Program-made: the position numbers and the translations under genes
The notes under the pieces: generated by a model
The model's database searches: none
Told to the model about the DNA's origin: nothing
What the model saw: the letters and a program-made list of their open reading frames with translations, nothing else
Assembly: GCF_034479615.1 (NCBI RefSeq)
Contig: NZ_CP140255.1
Coordinates: 682,001 to 746,000 of the forward strand
DNA length: 64,000 nt
Source: Vreelandella neptunia
Lineage (GTDB): Bacteria > Pseudomonadota > Gammaproteobacteria > Pseudomonadales > Halomonadaceae
Direction of reading: 5' to 3'
Part shown: piece after piece, positions 35,793 to 45,029 of the stretch
Position numbering within the stretch: the first letter of the stretch is position 1
How the letters are laid out: each line of letters begins with the position of its first letter

Positions 35793-35870
35793 AGTGATGG
35801 GCAGATTGCTGAGGTGGCAGGCTTGGCGCTAGATGAAGTGGTGAAGCTGAGCATGGAGAGTAAGCGCTGA
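35793..35870 (+). pseudogene. Relic of an Rpn/transposase-like C-terminus
   Basis: An open frame of 25 codons, SDGQIAEVAGLALDEVVKLS and a short basic end, matches the usual C-terminal helix of Rpn-type recombination-promoting nucleases (xxxIAxxTGLSxEEIxxL). Nothing else of the gene remains. It points to past mobile-element activity next to the LysR relic. Confidence 0.4.
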
Positions 35871-35910
35871 TCTGCTTTAGTTCCCGTATTCCCGCTTCCT
35901 GTATAGAACG

Positions 35911-35937
35911 AAAGGGCAGTCCAAGTGACTGCCCTTT
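35911..35937. terminator. Rho-independent terminator
   Basis: Perfect 11-base stem AAAGGGCAGTC/GACTGCCCTTT around CAAGT, followed on the plus strand by CTGTTTCTGT. It probably ended the gene whose relic precedes it. Confidence 0.75.
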
Positions 35938-36237
35938 CTGTTTCTGTATTTGCAACAACTGCCGGGCGGCAAAGAGCCGCCAGCCTGATCCTGCCAAGAA
36001 TTGATTAAGAGTACGATGGCTTGATGGGGGCATCAGGCCCCGAATAAATGCGCACCATATTGAGCCCTTTAGCACAAAGTTGGTGCGAATTTAGGCATAG
36101 ATACGTTCAACAACCCGCAGAATCCCTCATTTTTCAAAGTGGCATGATAATTGCTATTTCTTTAAGTAAGTAAATAGTTACTTAACTCGCTCCATGAAGA
36201 GTGTTTTCTGAATGGGCGCAATGGCAAGGATCACACC

Positions 36238-37248
36238 ATGAAAAAGCAATTTAAGAACATGAAGCTGAAGGCTCTCGCTTGTAGTTTTGCGTTGGGCACC
36301 TTGGTACACACCGGCATGGCGAGTGCCGATATTAATATCAAGTTTCACCATGATTTGCCTGAAGATAGTGCGCAACACTTGGCGGCTGAGCGCTTCAGGG
36401 ACATGGTAGCTGAGCGTAGCGGCGGTGAGATTTCAGTCGAAATTTTCCCCAATAACACTCTCGGTGATGATGTCGAAGTCACTCAACAGTTGCAGATGGG
36501 GGCTGTGGAAGCAGCGATTATTCCGACCGCCAAGCTATCGGGCTTCGTTCCCGCCATGCAGATCGTCGACCTGCCTTTCTTGTTCCCTTCGCCCGATATC
36601 GCCCACACCGTTCTTGATGGGCAGGCCGGTGATGATCTATTGGCGACTGTGGAACAGGTGGGTCTGAAGGGGGTTACTTTTTGGGAAAGTGGTTTCAAGC
36701 AATTTACCTGTGACCAACCCGTTAATGGCCCTGAAGACTTCGCAGGCCAAAAGGTACGCGTGATGCAAAGCCCTATCATCATGGAGCAGTTTAAAGCGAT
36801 GGGCGCTAACCCGGTACCGATTGCCTTCGGCGAAACCTACAACGCGCTGCAACAGCGCATTGTCGACTGCCAGGAAAATCCGCTGGTATCGATTACGCAA
36901 ATGAAATTTTATGAAGTGCAGTCGGATGTGGTCATCAGCAACCACGCTTATCTGGCCTATGCATTTCTGTTTAGTCAGCGTTGGTTCGATAGCTTAAGCC
37001 CTGAAAACCAGGCGCTATTAACGGACGCTGCACGTGAAACTACTGCATTCCAGCGTGAAGAAACCGCTCGCCGTGAAACGGGCTACATTGCCACTATCGA
37101 AGCCAGTGGCACTAACGTGAGTACACTGGATGATGCCCAACTGATGGCTTTCAGAGAGTCGACAGCGTCGGTGCATGATGAGTTTGCCAATGAAATTGGC
37201 GCAGATCTAATGGCGGAATTCCAGCAAGCCATTGCTGATACCGAATAG
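36238..37248 (+). CDS. TRAP transporter substrate-binding protein (DctP type)
   Basis: A 336-residue periplasmic binding protein. The signal peptide covers about 30 residues (KLKALACSFALGTLVHTGMASA). The DctP signature is KVRVMQSPIIMEQFKAMGANP, with the arginine that grips the carboxylate of the ligand, followed by PIAFGETYNALQQRIVDCQENPL. It captures a carboxylate and hands it to the permease pair encoded next. A hairpin before the permease genes probably keeps the binding protein in excess. The ligand is unknown; the downstream gamma-glutamyltransferase suggests an amide or gamma-glutamyl compound. Confidence 0.93.
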   Translation: MKKQFKNMKLKALACSFALGTLVHTGMASADINIKFHHDLPEDSAQHLAAERFRDMVAERSGGEISVEIFPNNTLGDDVEVTQQLQMGAVEAAIIPTAKLSGFVPAMQIVDLPFLFPSPDIAHTVLDGQAGDDLLATVEQVGLKGVTFWESGFKQFTCDQPVNGPEDFAGQKVRVMQSPIIMEQFKAMGANPVPIAFGETYNALQQRIVDCQENPLVSITQMKFYEVQSDVVISNHAYLAYAFLFSQRWFDSLSPENQALLTDAARETTAFQREETARRETGYIATIEASGTNVSTLDDAQLMAFRESTASVHDEFANEIGADLMAEFQQAIADTE

Positions 37249-37264
37249 TAGCGCGTCACCCATT

Positions 37265-37296
37265 AAAGGGCTGATCGGTGATCCCGGTAGCCCTTT
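37265..37296 (+). terminator. Attenuating hairpin between binding protein and permeases
   Basis: AAAGGGCT/AGCCCTTT stem with a 16-base loop containing GATC pairs, followed by CTTCCTC. The T-run is weak, so partial read-through into the permease genes is expected. Confidence 0.6.
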
Positions 37297-37332
37297 CTTC
37301 CTCGTTGTTTTTCATTGCTGGTGGAGACCGCT

Positions 37333-37836
37333 ATGCGCAAACTTGATCGCCTCATATCGCGTGCCGAGGAGGTTTTGATTGGCCTGCTGATTTTATCTGC
37401 CTCTTTCATTCTTTTCGCCAACGTCATTGCCCGCTACGTGTTCAACGATGGTTTTTCATGGGCTGAGGAGTTGGTGCGTTACCAAATTGTATGGATGGTG
37501 CTGCTTGGCGCTAGTGTCGCAGCGCGGCAAGGGATTCATATCGGCATCGATATTCTGCAAAGGTTTTGTCCTCCACTGTTAGCGAAATGGATAGGGTTGC
37601 TCGTTCATGCGGTTTCTATCGCTTTTTGCCTTTTCCTGGTGCTTTACGGTTTTCAGTTAACCGAGCAAACCCATCGGTTTGGTCAGGTGAGTTCTGCTCT
37701 ACAAGCGCCCATGTGGATCGTTCAGTTGGCCATTCCGGTGGGCGCGCTCTTAATGGGTATTCGCTTTACCCAGCATTTCTTCCGGACGTTGCTTGGTCGA
37801 GAGCAAGCCTCTGCCCACCTTGATCAAATTGGATAA
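37333..37836 (+). CDS. TRAP transporter small permease (DctQ type)
   Basis: A 167-residue inner-membrane protein with four spans. It begins MRKLDRLISRAEEVLIGLLILSA, has the family segment ANVIARYVFNDGFSWAEELVRYQIVWMVLLGASVAARQG in its first half, and ends after the fourth span in a basic tail. GGAG at 37322 supports ATG at 37333. DctQ is the chaperone-like subunit of the Na+-coupled permease and contacts the binding protein. It is followed by the large permease after four bases. Confidence 0.92.
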   Translation: MRKLDRLISRAEEVLIGLLILSASFILFANVIARYVFNDGFSWAEELVRYQIVWMVLLGASVAARQGIHIGIDILQRFCPPLLAKWIGLLVHAVSIAFCLFLVLYGFQLTEQTHRFGQVSSALQAPMWIVQLAIPVGALLMGIRFTQHFFRTLLGREQASAHLDQIG

Positions 37837-37840
37837 GAAC

Positions 37841-39121
37841 ATGGTCATCACATTCCTGGTGCTATTAGCTGTTTTGATGTTAGTGGGAACGCCCATCTTT
37901 ATTGCATTGGCGGGTTCCGTCACGGTGGCGATGGGGAGCTTTAGCCATATTCCATTGGCGATCGTGGCTGAGCGCTTGTTTGCCGGGTTGGATAAGTTCC
38001 CATTGATGGCAATACCCTTTTTTATTCTTACCGGTAGTTTGATGAGTGCGGGTGGGTTATCGCAGCGGATCATCCGCTTGGCCAACTTGTTGGTGGGTCG
38101 TTTTACCGGTGGTATGGGGATGACAGCGGTATCCGCGAGTATGTTTTTTGGTGCTATTTCCGGATCGAGCCCGGCCACGGTGGTGTCGGTGGGCTCACTG
38201 CTCTATCCGGCCATGCGCAAGGAAGGATATTCCGGTCAATTTTCGATTGGTGTGCTGGTGTCTGCTGGTTCATTGGGCATCATCATTCCCCCTTCGGTTG
38301 TAATGATCGTCTACGCGGCTGTCACCGGGGTGTCGGTGGGTGCGCTGTTCATGGCAGGGGTCGGTGCCGGTTTATTATATGCAGCATGCTTATTGCCTTA
38401 CTGTTGGTACCGCGCCAAGAAGGACGGTGTAACGCCCGTGGAGCCGCCCAGTTGGGGCGAGGTTTTAGCAGGATTCAAAGATGCTTCGTGGGGGTTAGGG
38501 GTTCCTCTCGTCGTCTTGGGTGGAATTTATCTCGGTATCTTTACGCCCACTGAAGCCGCCGCTGTATCGGTGATCTATGCCCTGTTGGTCTCAGCCCTGA
38601 TTTATCGTGAGAAGAGCTTTGCAGAGCTATTCCAAAGCATGATTGAAGCGGCGACCACAACGGCTCAGGTAATGATTATTCTTGCTGCTGCCTCGGTGCT
38701 AGCGTGGTTTTTGTCCAGTAATGGGTTAGCGGCGATGTTGGCCAACGCTATCCTGTCGTTATCCGAGAATCCGTACCATATCTTCCTGCTGATCAATGTG
38801 ACGGTACTGATTGCCGGTATGTTCCTAGATGCTTCCTCCATTATGGTGATTCTTGCACCCCTGTTTTACACCGTGGGTATGCGCGTGGGTATTGACCCTG
38901 TCCACCTGGGGGCAGTACTGACCGTGAATGGGGCGATTGGCATGTTTACGCCGCCATTTGGCCTCAACCTGTTTGTGGCGGGCACTATCAACGGCGTCGA
39001 TTACGTCCAGGCGGTACGTGGTGCGTTGCCCTTTATTGGCATTGCTCTGTTTGCCTTGATACTGCTGACCTATATTCCTGCGATCAGCATGTGGCTACCC
39101 AATATGGTGTATGGCGGCTAA
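37841..39121 (+). CDS. TRAP transporter large permease (DctM type)
   Basis: A 426-residue inner-membrane permease with about twelve spans, the ion-coupled transport subunit. Family marks are FPLMAIPFFILTGSLMSAGG near residue 50, GAISGSSPATVVSVGSLLYPAM near 105 and the GIIIPPSVVMIVYAAVTGVSVG stretch near 145. The C-terminal half repeats the fold with GMFTPPFGLNLFVAGTI. ATG at 37841 is the family start; the upstream in-frame extension overlaps the small permease. Works only with the small permease and the binding protein at 36238. Confidence 0.93.
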   Translation: MVITFLVLLAVLMLVGTPIFIALAGSVTVAMGSFSHIPLAIVAERLFAGLDKFPLMAIPFFILTGSLMSAGGLSQRIIRLANLLVGRFTGGMGMTAVSASMFFGAISGSSPATVVSVGSLLYPAMRKEGYSGQFSIGVLVSAGSLGIIIPPSVVMIVYAAVTGVSVGALFMAGVGAGLLYAACLLPYCWYRAKKDGVTPVEPPSWGEVLAGFKDASWGLGVPLVVLGGIYLGIFTPTEAAAVSVIYALLVSALIYREKSFAELFQSMIEAATTTAQVMIILAAASVLAWFLSSNGLAAMLANAILSLSENPYHIFLLINVTVLIAGMFLDASSIMVILAPLFYTVGMRVGIDPVHLGAVLTVNGAIGMFTPPFGLNLFVAGTINGVDYVQAVRGALPFIGIALFALILLTYIPAISMWLPNMVYGG

Positions 39122-39145
39122 ACAGCCCGAATAAGGAGGGTAGCA

Positions 39146-40744
39146 ATGTCTATTAGCATCACTTCATCAGCGTTAGCGCATTCCCATGAGGGGGTGGTGA
39201 CCAGTCCCCATACGCTGGCAACAGAAGCGGGTCTTAAGGTACTTCGTGAAGGGGGCAACGCGGTCGAAGCGGCGATCACCATGGGGGCCTGCCTGGCAGT
39301 GACGTATCCGCATTTTACCGGCCTTGGCGGCGATGCCTTCATGATCATCGCGGATGCAAACGGTGGTGTGCAAACCCTGTCAGGCATTGGCCAGGCGCCA
39401 CAGGCTAAGTTGCAACTGTCTGGTCAATTGCCTGCGAGGGGCGCTGGTTCCATGTTAACCACAGCTGCCACGGTCGATACCTGGGGGCAGGCGCATGAGA
39501 TTTCCCGTCAGAACTGTGGCGGCCAAATGGGCTGGGCAGCGCTGATGGAACCTGCGATACAGCTAGCGAGGGAAGGCTTCCCGGTGACGCCTTCGCAGCG
39601 CTTTTGGCTTGATTTTCGTAGCGATGAGCTATCGATGATGCCAGGCGTACGAGAGCACTTTATGCCAGGCGGGAAGATTCCCCATGAGGATGAAAAACTG
39701 TACCAGCCACAGCTGGCCGCTTCACTGCAGTCCATTGCGACCCACGGGTACCGGGACTTTTATGAAGGGCAGTTGGGGGCGAAAATCGCCGCTGGGCTGG
39801 AAGCGGCAGGGTCTCCACTCACCGGCGCTGATCTGGCGGCTACCCGAGCACGAATAGAAATGCCGCTGTCTGTTCCTTACCGTGGTGGCGAACTGCTGGC
39901 CCATCGTCCCCCAACCCAGGGTATGACGACACTAGAGATAATGGGTATCCTGGCGCGTTTCGATCTTTCCAACATTGAGGAGGGCAGCGCTGATTATTAC
40001 CACTTGCTGGTGGAGGCGGTAAAGCGCGCTTTCCTGGATCGTAATAGCTACCTGGCTGATCCCGATTTCGCGTCGGTGCCTTGTGAAAGGTTGTTATCGC
40101 CTGCCCATCTTGATGCTGAAGCGGCAAAAGTGGAGGCGGGGAAAGCATTGGATTGGCCCTTTGCTTATCAGCATGGCGATACGGTTTATCTGGCGGCCGC
40201 TGATCGTTTCGGTAATGCCGTCTCCATGCTGCAGACGATTTATTACGACTGGGGCAGTGGTGTCAGTGTCGGTGATACGGGGATTTTGTGGCACAACCGT
40301 GGTGCCGCGTTCAGTCTTGATCCGGCTCATCCGAATGCGCTGGCCCCCGGAAAGCGTCCTTTTCATACCCTTAACCCGGGTATGTATCGTGTCGATGGAA
40401 AGCCGCGTTTACTTTACGGTACTCAAGGCGCTGATGGACAGCCGCAAACCCTCGCTGCCGTACTGACGCGCTTGATAGACTATGGCATGGATCCGCTCAG
40501 TGCGCTTAAAGCGCCGCGCTTTCTACTGGGGCGAACCTTTTCCGATGGCCGTGACACGCTAAAACTTGAGCAGGATGCGGGAGAGGCGGTCTTCGCTGAA
40601 TTGACCCGGCGTGGTCATCAGGTGAGCCTGCTACCCGCACAGAGTGCCTTGGCTGGCCACCCCGGCGCGGTCGTTATCGACCCGGCGAAAGGCTTTTACG
40701 CCGCTCATGACCCTCGCAGCGATGGCATCGCGTTAGGGCTATAG
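39146..40744 (+). CDS. Gamma-glutamyltransferase-family enzyme
   Basis: A 532-residue N-terminal nucleophile hydrolase of the gamma-glutamyltransferase family. The N-terminal part shows VVTSPHTLATEAGLKVLREGGNAVEAAI and GLGGDAFM. The likely self-cleavage and catalytic threonine is T346 in HGDTVYLAAADRFGNAVS. Unlike secreted GGT, it has no signal peptide, so it probably acts in the cytoplasm on a compound brought in by the TRAP transporter whose genes end 24 bases upstream. Relatives hydrolyse glutathione conjugates, gamma-glutamyl amines or acylated amino acids, so the substrate is open. Confidence 0.88.
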   Translation: MSISITSSALAHSHEGVVTSPHTLATEAGLKVLREGGNAVEAAITMGACLAVTYPHFTGLGGDAFMIIADANGGVQTLSGIGQAPQAKLQLSGQLPARGAGSMLTTAATVDTWGQAHEISRQNCGGQMGWAALMEPAIQLAREGFPVTPSQRFWLDFRSDELSMMPGVREHFMPGGKIPHEDEKLYQPQLAASLQSIATHGYRDFYEGQLGAKIAAGLEAAGSPLTGADLAATRARIEMPLSVPYRGGELLAHRPPTQGMTTLEIMGILARFDLSNIEEGSADYYHLLVEAVKRAFLDRNSYLADPDFASVPCERLLSPAHLDAEAAKVEAGKALDWPFAYQHGDTVYLAAADRFGNAVSMLQTIYYDWGSGVSVGDTGILWHNRGAAFSLDPAHPNALAPGKRPFHTLNPGMYRVDGKPRLLYGTQGADGQPQTLAAVLTRLIDYGMDPLSALKAPRFLLGRTFSDGRDTLKLEQDAGEAVFAELTRRGHQVSLLPAQSALAGHPGAVVIDPAKGFYAAHDPRSDGIALGL

Positions 40745-40769
40745 CACCAATAGAAACAAGGATGTGTAC

Positions 40770-41456
40770 ATGACAAAAAGCGATACGCTCGATGTGAAAC
40801 AGAGTGCCCGTATCCGGGGAAAAACCCGCCGTAATGCTCATGAAACACGCGAGCGCCTGCTTCAAGCGGCGACTCAAGAGTTTTCCGAGCGCGGCTACGA
40901 TGGTGCTCGCATGGAACGTATCGTGCGTGCAGCCGATTGTAATGTGCGCATGGTGTATCACTACTTCGATGACAAGGAAGGTCTTTACCTGACTGTTCTC
41001 GAACGAGTCTATGAGGAGTTGCGTGCCAAGGAGCAGGCACTCAATTTAAGCTATCTTGAGCCCGTTGCAGGTATGCGCGCGCTGGTCGAATTCACCTTCG
41101 ATCATATGGCCGAGCATCCCGAGTTCACCAGCCTGGTGCGCAATGAGAACTTGCTGGGTGGACGCATGCTGCGCAAATCGAGCAAAGTCGTCCAGCAAAC
41201 GACGCCGCTCGTAGGCATGATCCGGGATACCCTAAAGCGAGGGGAAGCAGCAGGGTTATTTCGCTCCGCTGTAGACCCTACCCAGCTCTACATTTCTATT
41301 CTTTCGCTATCAATCATTCACATCAATCAACGCGACACGCTATCCATCATCTTCGAGCAGGATCTGGCTGACCCGGATTGGCTTGCCGAGCGGCGTGCCC
41401 ATGCGGTCGAGGTAATACTTTCCTATCTATGTGTTGAGTCCCTGGTGATCAAGTAA
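40770..41456 (+). CDS. TetR-family regulator of the TRAP operon
   Basis: A 228-residue regulator. Helix-turn-helix: RRNAHETRERLLQAATQEFSERGYDGARMERIVRAADC, then VRMVYHYFDDKEGLYLTVL. The C-terminal half is a ligand domain ending AEVILSYLCVESLVIK. ATG at 40770 is chosen because AAGGA lies seven bases upstream; a GTG two codons earlier is possible. It closes the TRAP/GGT gene group and is separated from it by only 25 bases, so it is probably co-transcribed and autoregulates the operon in response to the imported compound. Confidence 0.88.
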   Translation: MTKSDTLDVKQSARIRGKTRRNAHETRERLLQAATQEFSERGYDGARMERIVRAADCNVRMVYHYFDDKEGLYLTVLERVYEELRAKEQALNLSYLEPVAGMRALVEFTFDHMAEHPEFTSLVRNENLLGGRMLRKSSKVVQQTTPLVGMIRDTLKRGEAAGLFRSAVDPTQLYISILSLSIIHINQRDTLSIIFEQDLADPDWLAERRAHAVEVILSYLCVESLVIK

Positions 41457-41493
41457 GCGACAAGGACTATCTGCAGGGCTCCGAATACCTCAT

Positions 41494-42333
41494 CTACTTG
41501 CCCATCTGCTGCATAAATTTACGACAGCAAACCAAGCCAGAACCGCCGCCTTCCTCCGGCGGGCGACTAGCCGCCCGAACAAAAGCGCTGGGAGATTGAC
41601 CGAGTACCTTGCGAAACATGCTGGAGAAAGCGGCTGGGCTGTCGTAGCCGAGTTCCAGTGCGGTTCGGGTAACGGAACTGCCAGACAGCAGCCTGGGAAT
41701 TGCTGCCATCAGGCAGGCCTGCTGGCGCCATACGCCAAAGGAGAGTCCAGTTTGCTGACGAAACAGACGATTGAAGGTGCGCTGACTGCAATGTAACTGC
41801 CGCGCCCACTCCTCCGGAAGAGTGTGAATGCTCGGCTGGCCGAGAAACTCTCTGCACAGGCGGGCGAGCGGAAGGTCATGGGGCAAAGGCGCAAACAGTG
41901 GCAGGGCCTGAGCCTGTTCCAGTTCGTATAGGAGTAGCTTAGCCAGGGCACCATCGCGGCCGTTTTCGTCATAGAGTGCGGGGATGTGGGCGGAAGCCAG
42001 CAGCAGGTGATGCAGGAGAGGCGTCACGACCAGCACCTCGCAGTTGCTCGAAGCGCGTGGCGCGACGTGGGGTTCGATATACAAGCTTCGGGTGCTCACC
42101 CCGTTCATGCGCACTTGGTGGCGCTTGCCTGCAGGTAGCCAGACGCCGCTATAGGGCGGCACCATCCAGGTACCGTCATCCGTATTGACTTCCATCAAGC
42201 CGGTCATGCCATAGAGAAACTGGGCACGGCGATGGGTATGAAAGTCCAGGAGGGTGCCGGGGCGGTAGTCAGTGCCGATGGCCACCACGGGACGTGCAAC
42301 ATGATCCACCTCTGACAGGGGCGTATTGAGCAT
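41494..42333 (-). CDS. AraC-family regulator with cupin sensor
   Basis: A 279-residue regulator. The N-terminal cupin is visible as LLDFHTHRRAQFLYGMTGLMEVNTDDGTW and WLPAGKRHQVRM. The C-terminal AraC DNA-binding region reads SIHTLPEEWARQLHCSQRTFNRLFRQQTGLSFGVWRQQ and SVTRTALELGYDSPAAFSSMFRKVLGQSPSAF. ATG at 42333 gives the usual size. It is divergent from a TauE/SafE exporter 107 bases away, its likely target. Confidence 0.9.
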   Translation of the reverse strand: MLNTPLSEVDHVARPVVAIGTDYRPGTLLDFHTHRRAQFLYGMTGLMEVNTDDGTWMVPPYSGVWLPAGKRHQVRMNGVSTRSLYIEPHVAPRASSNCEVLVVTPLLHHLLLASAHIPALYDENGRDGALAKLLLYELEQAQALPLFAPLPHDLPLARLCREFLGQPSIHTLPEEWARQLHCSQRTFNRLFRQQTGLSFGVWRQQACLMAAIPRLLSGSSVTRTALELGYDSPAAFSSMFRKVLGQSPSAFVRAASRPPEEGGGSGLVCCRKFMQQMGK

Positions 42334-42440
42334 TAGCGTGAACCTGGCTGAAACGCGTTGATGGTTGTCCGAATGACGAATGTCGGCCAAACCTCGCCAG
42401 CATATAGTGCCTGCTGTTTCGTTTCATCAGGAGAGTGCCG

Positions 42441-43250
42441 GTGTATAGCGTATTGCTACTTTGTGGCGGGGTGGCAGGAGTGACCACCGTATTGTTCGGT
42501 TTCGGTGGCGGGTTCGTGGTGGTTCCCTTGCTGTATACCCTGCTGATTTACGTCCACGGGCCGGAAAGTGGTATCGGTCAGGCGGCCATGCATATCGCGG
42601 TGGCCACCTCGACGGCGTTGATGATCTTTGCTGCTTCCCTGTCCACATGGCGCCACCATCTAAGGCAAACCGTGCAATGGCACCTGGTGCGGCAGCTGGT
42701 GGGCTATATCGCCGTGGGCGCTGTGCTTGGTGCGGAGGCGGCCGTGTCGTTAAGTGGCGAGTGGGTGCGCTGGGCGTTTATCGGCTATCTGAGTATTACG
42801 ATTGCGGATGCTGTTCTGCGACCCGGTTTTCTGCATCAGGCGGAGAGTGATGTGCGTCCTATGGGTCGTGGGGTAACGGCGATGACGGGGACACTGATTG
42901 GTGCGGTGGCCGCCTTGCTGGGCGTTGGCGGCAGTGTGATGACCGTACCGCTCATGCGCCGTAGAGGCGCGAGTATGACGGCAGCCACTGCCATGGCCAA
43001 TCCGTTGTCGTTGCCCATGGCGGTGAGTGGCACCGCGACGTATGTGTTGCTGTCGGCAAATCACCCAGCGTTAGGGGACGGGTATGCCGGTTATGTGGAT
43101 CTGCGCGCCTTGCTGGTACTTGCATTGGGCTCATGGCTCGGTATCCGCTTGGCGTCGACCTGGATTGGGCGCATTCCTGACCGTCTTCATGCCCGGGTGT
43201 ACTTGCTATTGCTGACCATGGTGCTGGTGGTGATGGTTTTTGTTCATTGA
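42441..43250 (+). CDS. TauE/SafE-family anion exporter
   Basis: A 269-residue inner-membrane protein with about eight spans. The family's duplicated motif is seen as GGVAGVTTVLFGFGGGFVVVPLLY near the start and GTLIGAVAALLGVGGSVMTVPLMRRRG after the middle, both with the GxGGG phosphate-type loop. Members export sulfite, sulfonates or other organic anions. GTG at 42441 is favoured because GGAGAG lies seven bases upstream; a GTG two codons earlier is also possible. Probably controlled by the divergent AraC regulator. Confidence 0.88.
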   Translation: MYSVLLLCGGVAGVTTVLFGFGGGFVVVPLLYTLLIYVHGPESGIGQAAMHIAVATSTALMIFAASLSTWRHHLRQTVQWHLVRQLVGYIAVGAVLGAEAAVSLSGEWVRWAFIGYLSITIADAVLRPGFLHQAESDVRPMGRGVTAMTGTLIGAVAALLGVGGSVMTVPLMRRRGASMTAATAMANPLSLPMAVSGTATYVLLSANHPALGDGYAGYVDLRALLVLALGSWLGIRLASTWIGRIPDRLHARVYLLLLTMVLVVMVFVH

Positions 43251-43426
43251 GTGTTGCTTGCTTGGGAGATGCCTGTTTGGGAGATGTGTGGCGCTTGACA
43301 TTCAGGGCGTCGCGCAGTCGAGAGAGTTTGATTTATTTTGTCAGTAGTTTCTTATGAGATCTTGTTGACATGGTTGCCAAAAGCAATCAATTATGTGCTT
43401 AAGGCAACTAACTCGAGGCCTCTTCC

Positions 43427-44350
43427 ATGGCCGTAGAACAACGCTTGCATGAGCGAGCTGGAACGGTGCGAAGCTTCAACCGTTTCTACACACGTCAGAT
43501 CGGTGTGCTGCACGAGCATCTGCTGGAAAGCTCATTCTCGCTAACGGAGGTTCGCATTCTGTATGAGCTGGCGCATCGGTCGATGCTTACCAGCTCGGAT
43601 ATTTGCCGGGAGCTGGGGCTCAATGCCGGTTACGTGAGCCGGGTGCTGAAAGGCTTCGAGAAGAAGGGGCTCATCACCAGGATTCCCTTGCCCTCCGATC
43701 GCCGGGCGGCGCAACTGCAATTGACTGATCTTGGGCGGGAAACTTACCTGCCGTTGAGTGATGCGTCTCAGCGCGAAGTTGTTGCCATGCTCAAACGGCT
43801 TTCGGAGCCTGAGCAACATCAGTTGATCGAGGCTATGCATCAAATCGAGAGCCTGCTTGGTGATACGGATTCGAACTACATGCTGCGCGATCCGCAGCCG
43901 GGCGATATGGGATGGATTGTTCATCGGCAGGCGGTTCTGTATGCCCAGGAGTACGGCTGGAACAGTGAATATGAAGCACTGACAGCAGACATCGTCGCCA
44001 AGTATCTGCGTGATTATGACCCGCAGTGGGAACGGTGCTGGGTCGTCGAGAAGCAGGGAAGCGTCGTTGGCTCCGTGTTCGTCGTTAGGGAGGACGAAGC
44101 GACCGCAAGGCTGCGGTTACTCTATGTCGATCCCTGCGCCCGAGGTCTTGGAATAGGTGGCCGTCTCGTCGATGAATGCCTAAGATTCGCCCGCCAAGCT
44201 GGCTACAAAAAAATCATCTTGTGGACCAACAGCGTACTTATCGGTGCGCGAAAGATCTACGAAAGGGCAGGTTTCGAACTGGTTGAGGAAACGCCCCATC
44301 ACAGCTTCGGTAAGGATCTTGTCGGTCAGGTGTGGAGCCGTGAGCTGTAG
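43427..44350 (+). CDS. MarR-GNAT fusion protein
   Basis: A 307-residue protein with two joined parts. Residues 1-150 are a MarR winged helix (LTEVRILYELAHRSMLTSSDICRELGLNAGYVSRVLKGFEKKGLITR). Residues 155-307 are a GNAT acetyltransferase with WVVEKQGSVVGSVFVVREDEATARLRLLYVDPCARGLGIGGRLVDECL, where RGLGIGG is the acetyl-CoA loop. This architecture is widespread; the acetyltransferase may act on a small molecule or protein and the MarR part on its own promoter. The upstream 176 bases are non-coding. No clear target gene is next to it. Confidence 0.92.
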   Translation: MAVEQRLHERAGTVRSFNRFYTRQIGVLHEHLLESSFSLTEVRILYELAHRSMLTSSDICRELGLNAGYVSRVLKGFEKKGLITRIPLPSDRRAAQLQLTDLGRETYLPLSDASQREVVAMLKRLSEPEQHQLIEAMHQIESLLGDTDSNYMLRDPQPGDMGWIVHRQAVLYAQEYGWNSEYEALTADIVAKYLRDYDPQWERCWVVEKQGSVVGSVFVVREDEATARLRLLYVDPCARGLGIGGRLVDECLRFARQAGYKKIILWTNSVLIGARKIYERAGFELVEETPHHSFGKDLVGQVWSREL

Positions 44351-44462
44351 TACCCACGTTGCGAAGCATCGCTCTGTCTAGGCAACGGTCGTGTGCCGGA
44401 CAGCAGAGGGGGCGATAAATGACGGTTCTGTGGGTACTTGTCTGCAGATCCTTGCCTATATT

Positions 44463-44981
44463 CTAAGTGGCTTCCCCCCACAGCCCTGCCAGAGACCCAC
44501 CTACCGGAGAATCCTCGGGTAAGGCCACAGCAGCCACTCGTTCTTGTGCCGCCGCAAGCTGTGCGGGGTCGCCGCGCTCTATTTCCGGATTTTGGTTGGG
44601 TGGGTAGGCACCTACCATGCAGAAATCATCATCCGCCTCTAGGCTGGCATGCCCGACCCCCGCTGGCAGCACCAGCACATCGCCTGGGTAAAGCATCAGC
44701 TCCTGGCCGTTTGGGCCACCCAGCCGTGCCCGGGCCTGCCCGCGGAAGATGCCCAGTGCTTCATGAGCGGTGGAGTGAAAGTGGTCAAAGTCATACAGGT
44801 GGTAGCGCCACGCAGGTGGCCAGCCGTGCTGTTTGAACATGCTTTCAAAGGTATCGGCCCGCTCCTCTGCATTGCTGATGTCGAGAACTTGACGATAAAT
44901 CAGCACCGGTAGAGGGGAGTTGGGGTAGCCGGTCGCTGCATCGCTGTCGAGGTGAAGTCGCTCTGGCTGGGGGGTAGACAT
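44463..44981 (-). CDS. Cupin-domain protein
   Basis: A 172-residue single-cupin protein. It begins MSTPQPERLHLDSDAATGYPNSPLPVLIY. The cupin core is YDFDHFHSTAHEALGIFRGQARARLGGPNGQELMLYPGDVLVLPAGVGHASLEA, with His and Glu ligands for a metal (HFHSTAHE, GHASL). Related proteins (YjlB type) have no proven function; they may be isomerases or sensors. GAGG before ATG at 44981 decides the start, as the longer frame runs into the 12-base repeats upstream. A promoter for it would lie in 45000-45240, shared with the divergent MFS gene. Confidence 0.8.
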   Translation of the reverse strand: MSTPQPERLHLDSDAATGYPNSPLPVLIYRQVLDISNAEERADTFESMFKQHGWPPAWRYHLYDFDHFHSTAHEALGIFRGQARARLGGPNGQELMLYPGDVLVLPAGVGHASLEADDDFCMVGAYPPNQNPEIERGDPAQLAAAQERVAAVALPEDSPVGGSLAGLWGEAT

Positions 44982-45029
44982 CCTTGCCTCCTCATTTCTC
45001 GTTGGGGGTGTGCTTTCAGCATGGTTTTT

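Noticed and set aside
35578..36075. 165-codon minus-strand open frame
   Set aside because: It crosses the end of the MFS gene, two gene relics and a terminator; composition is that of an antisense shadow.
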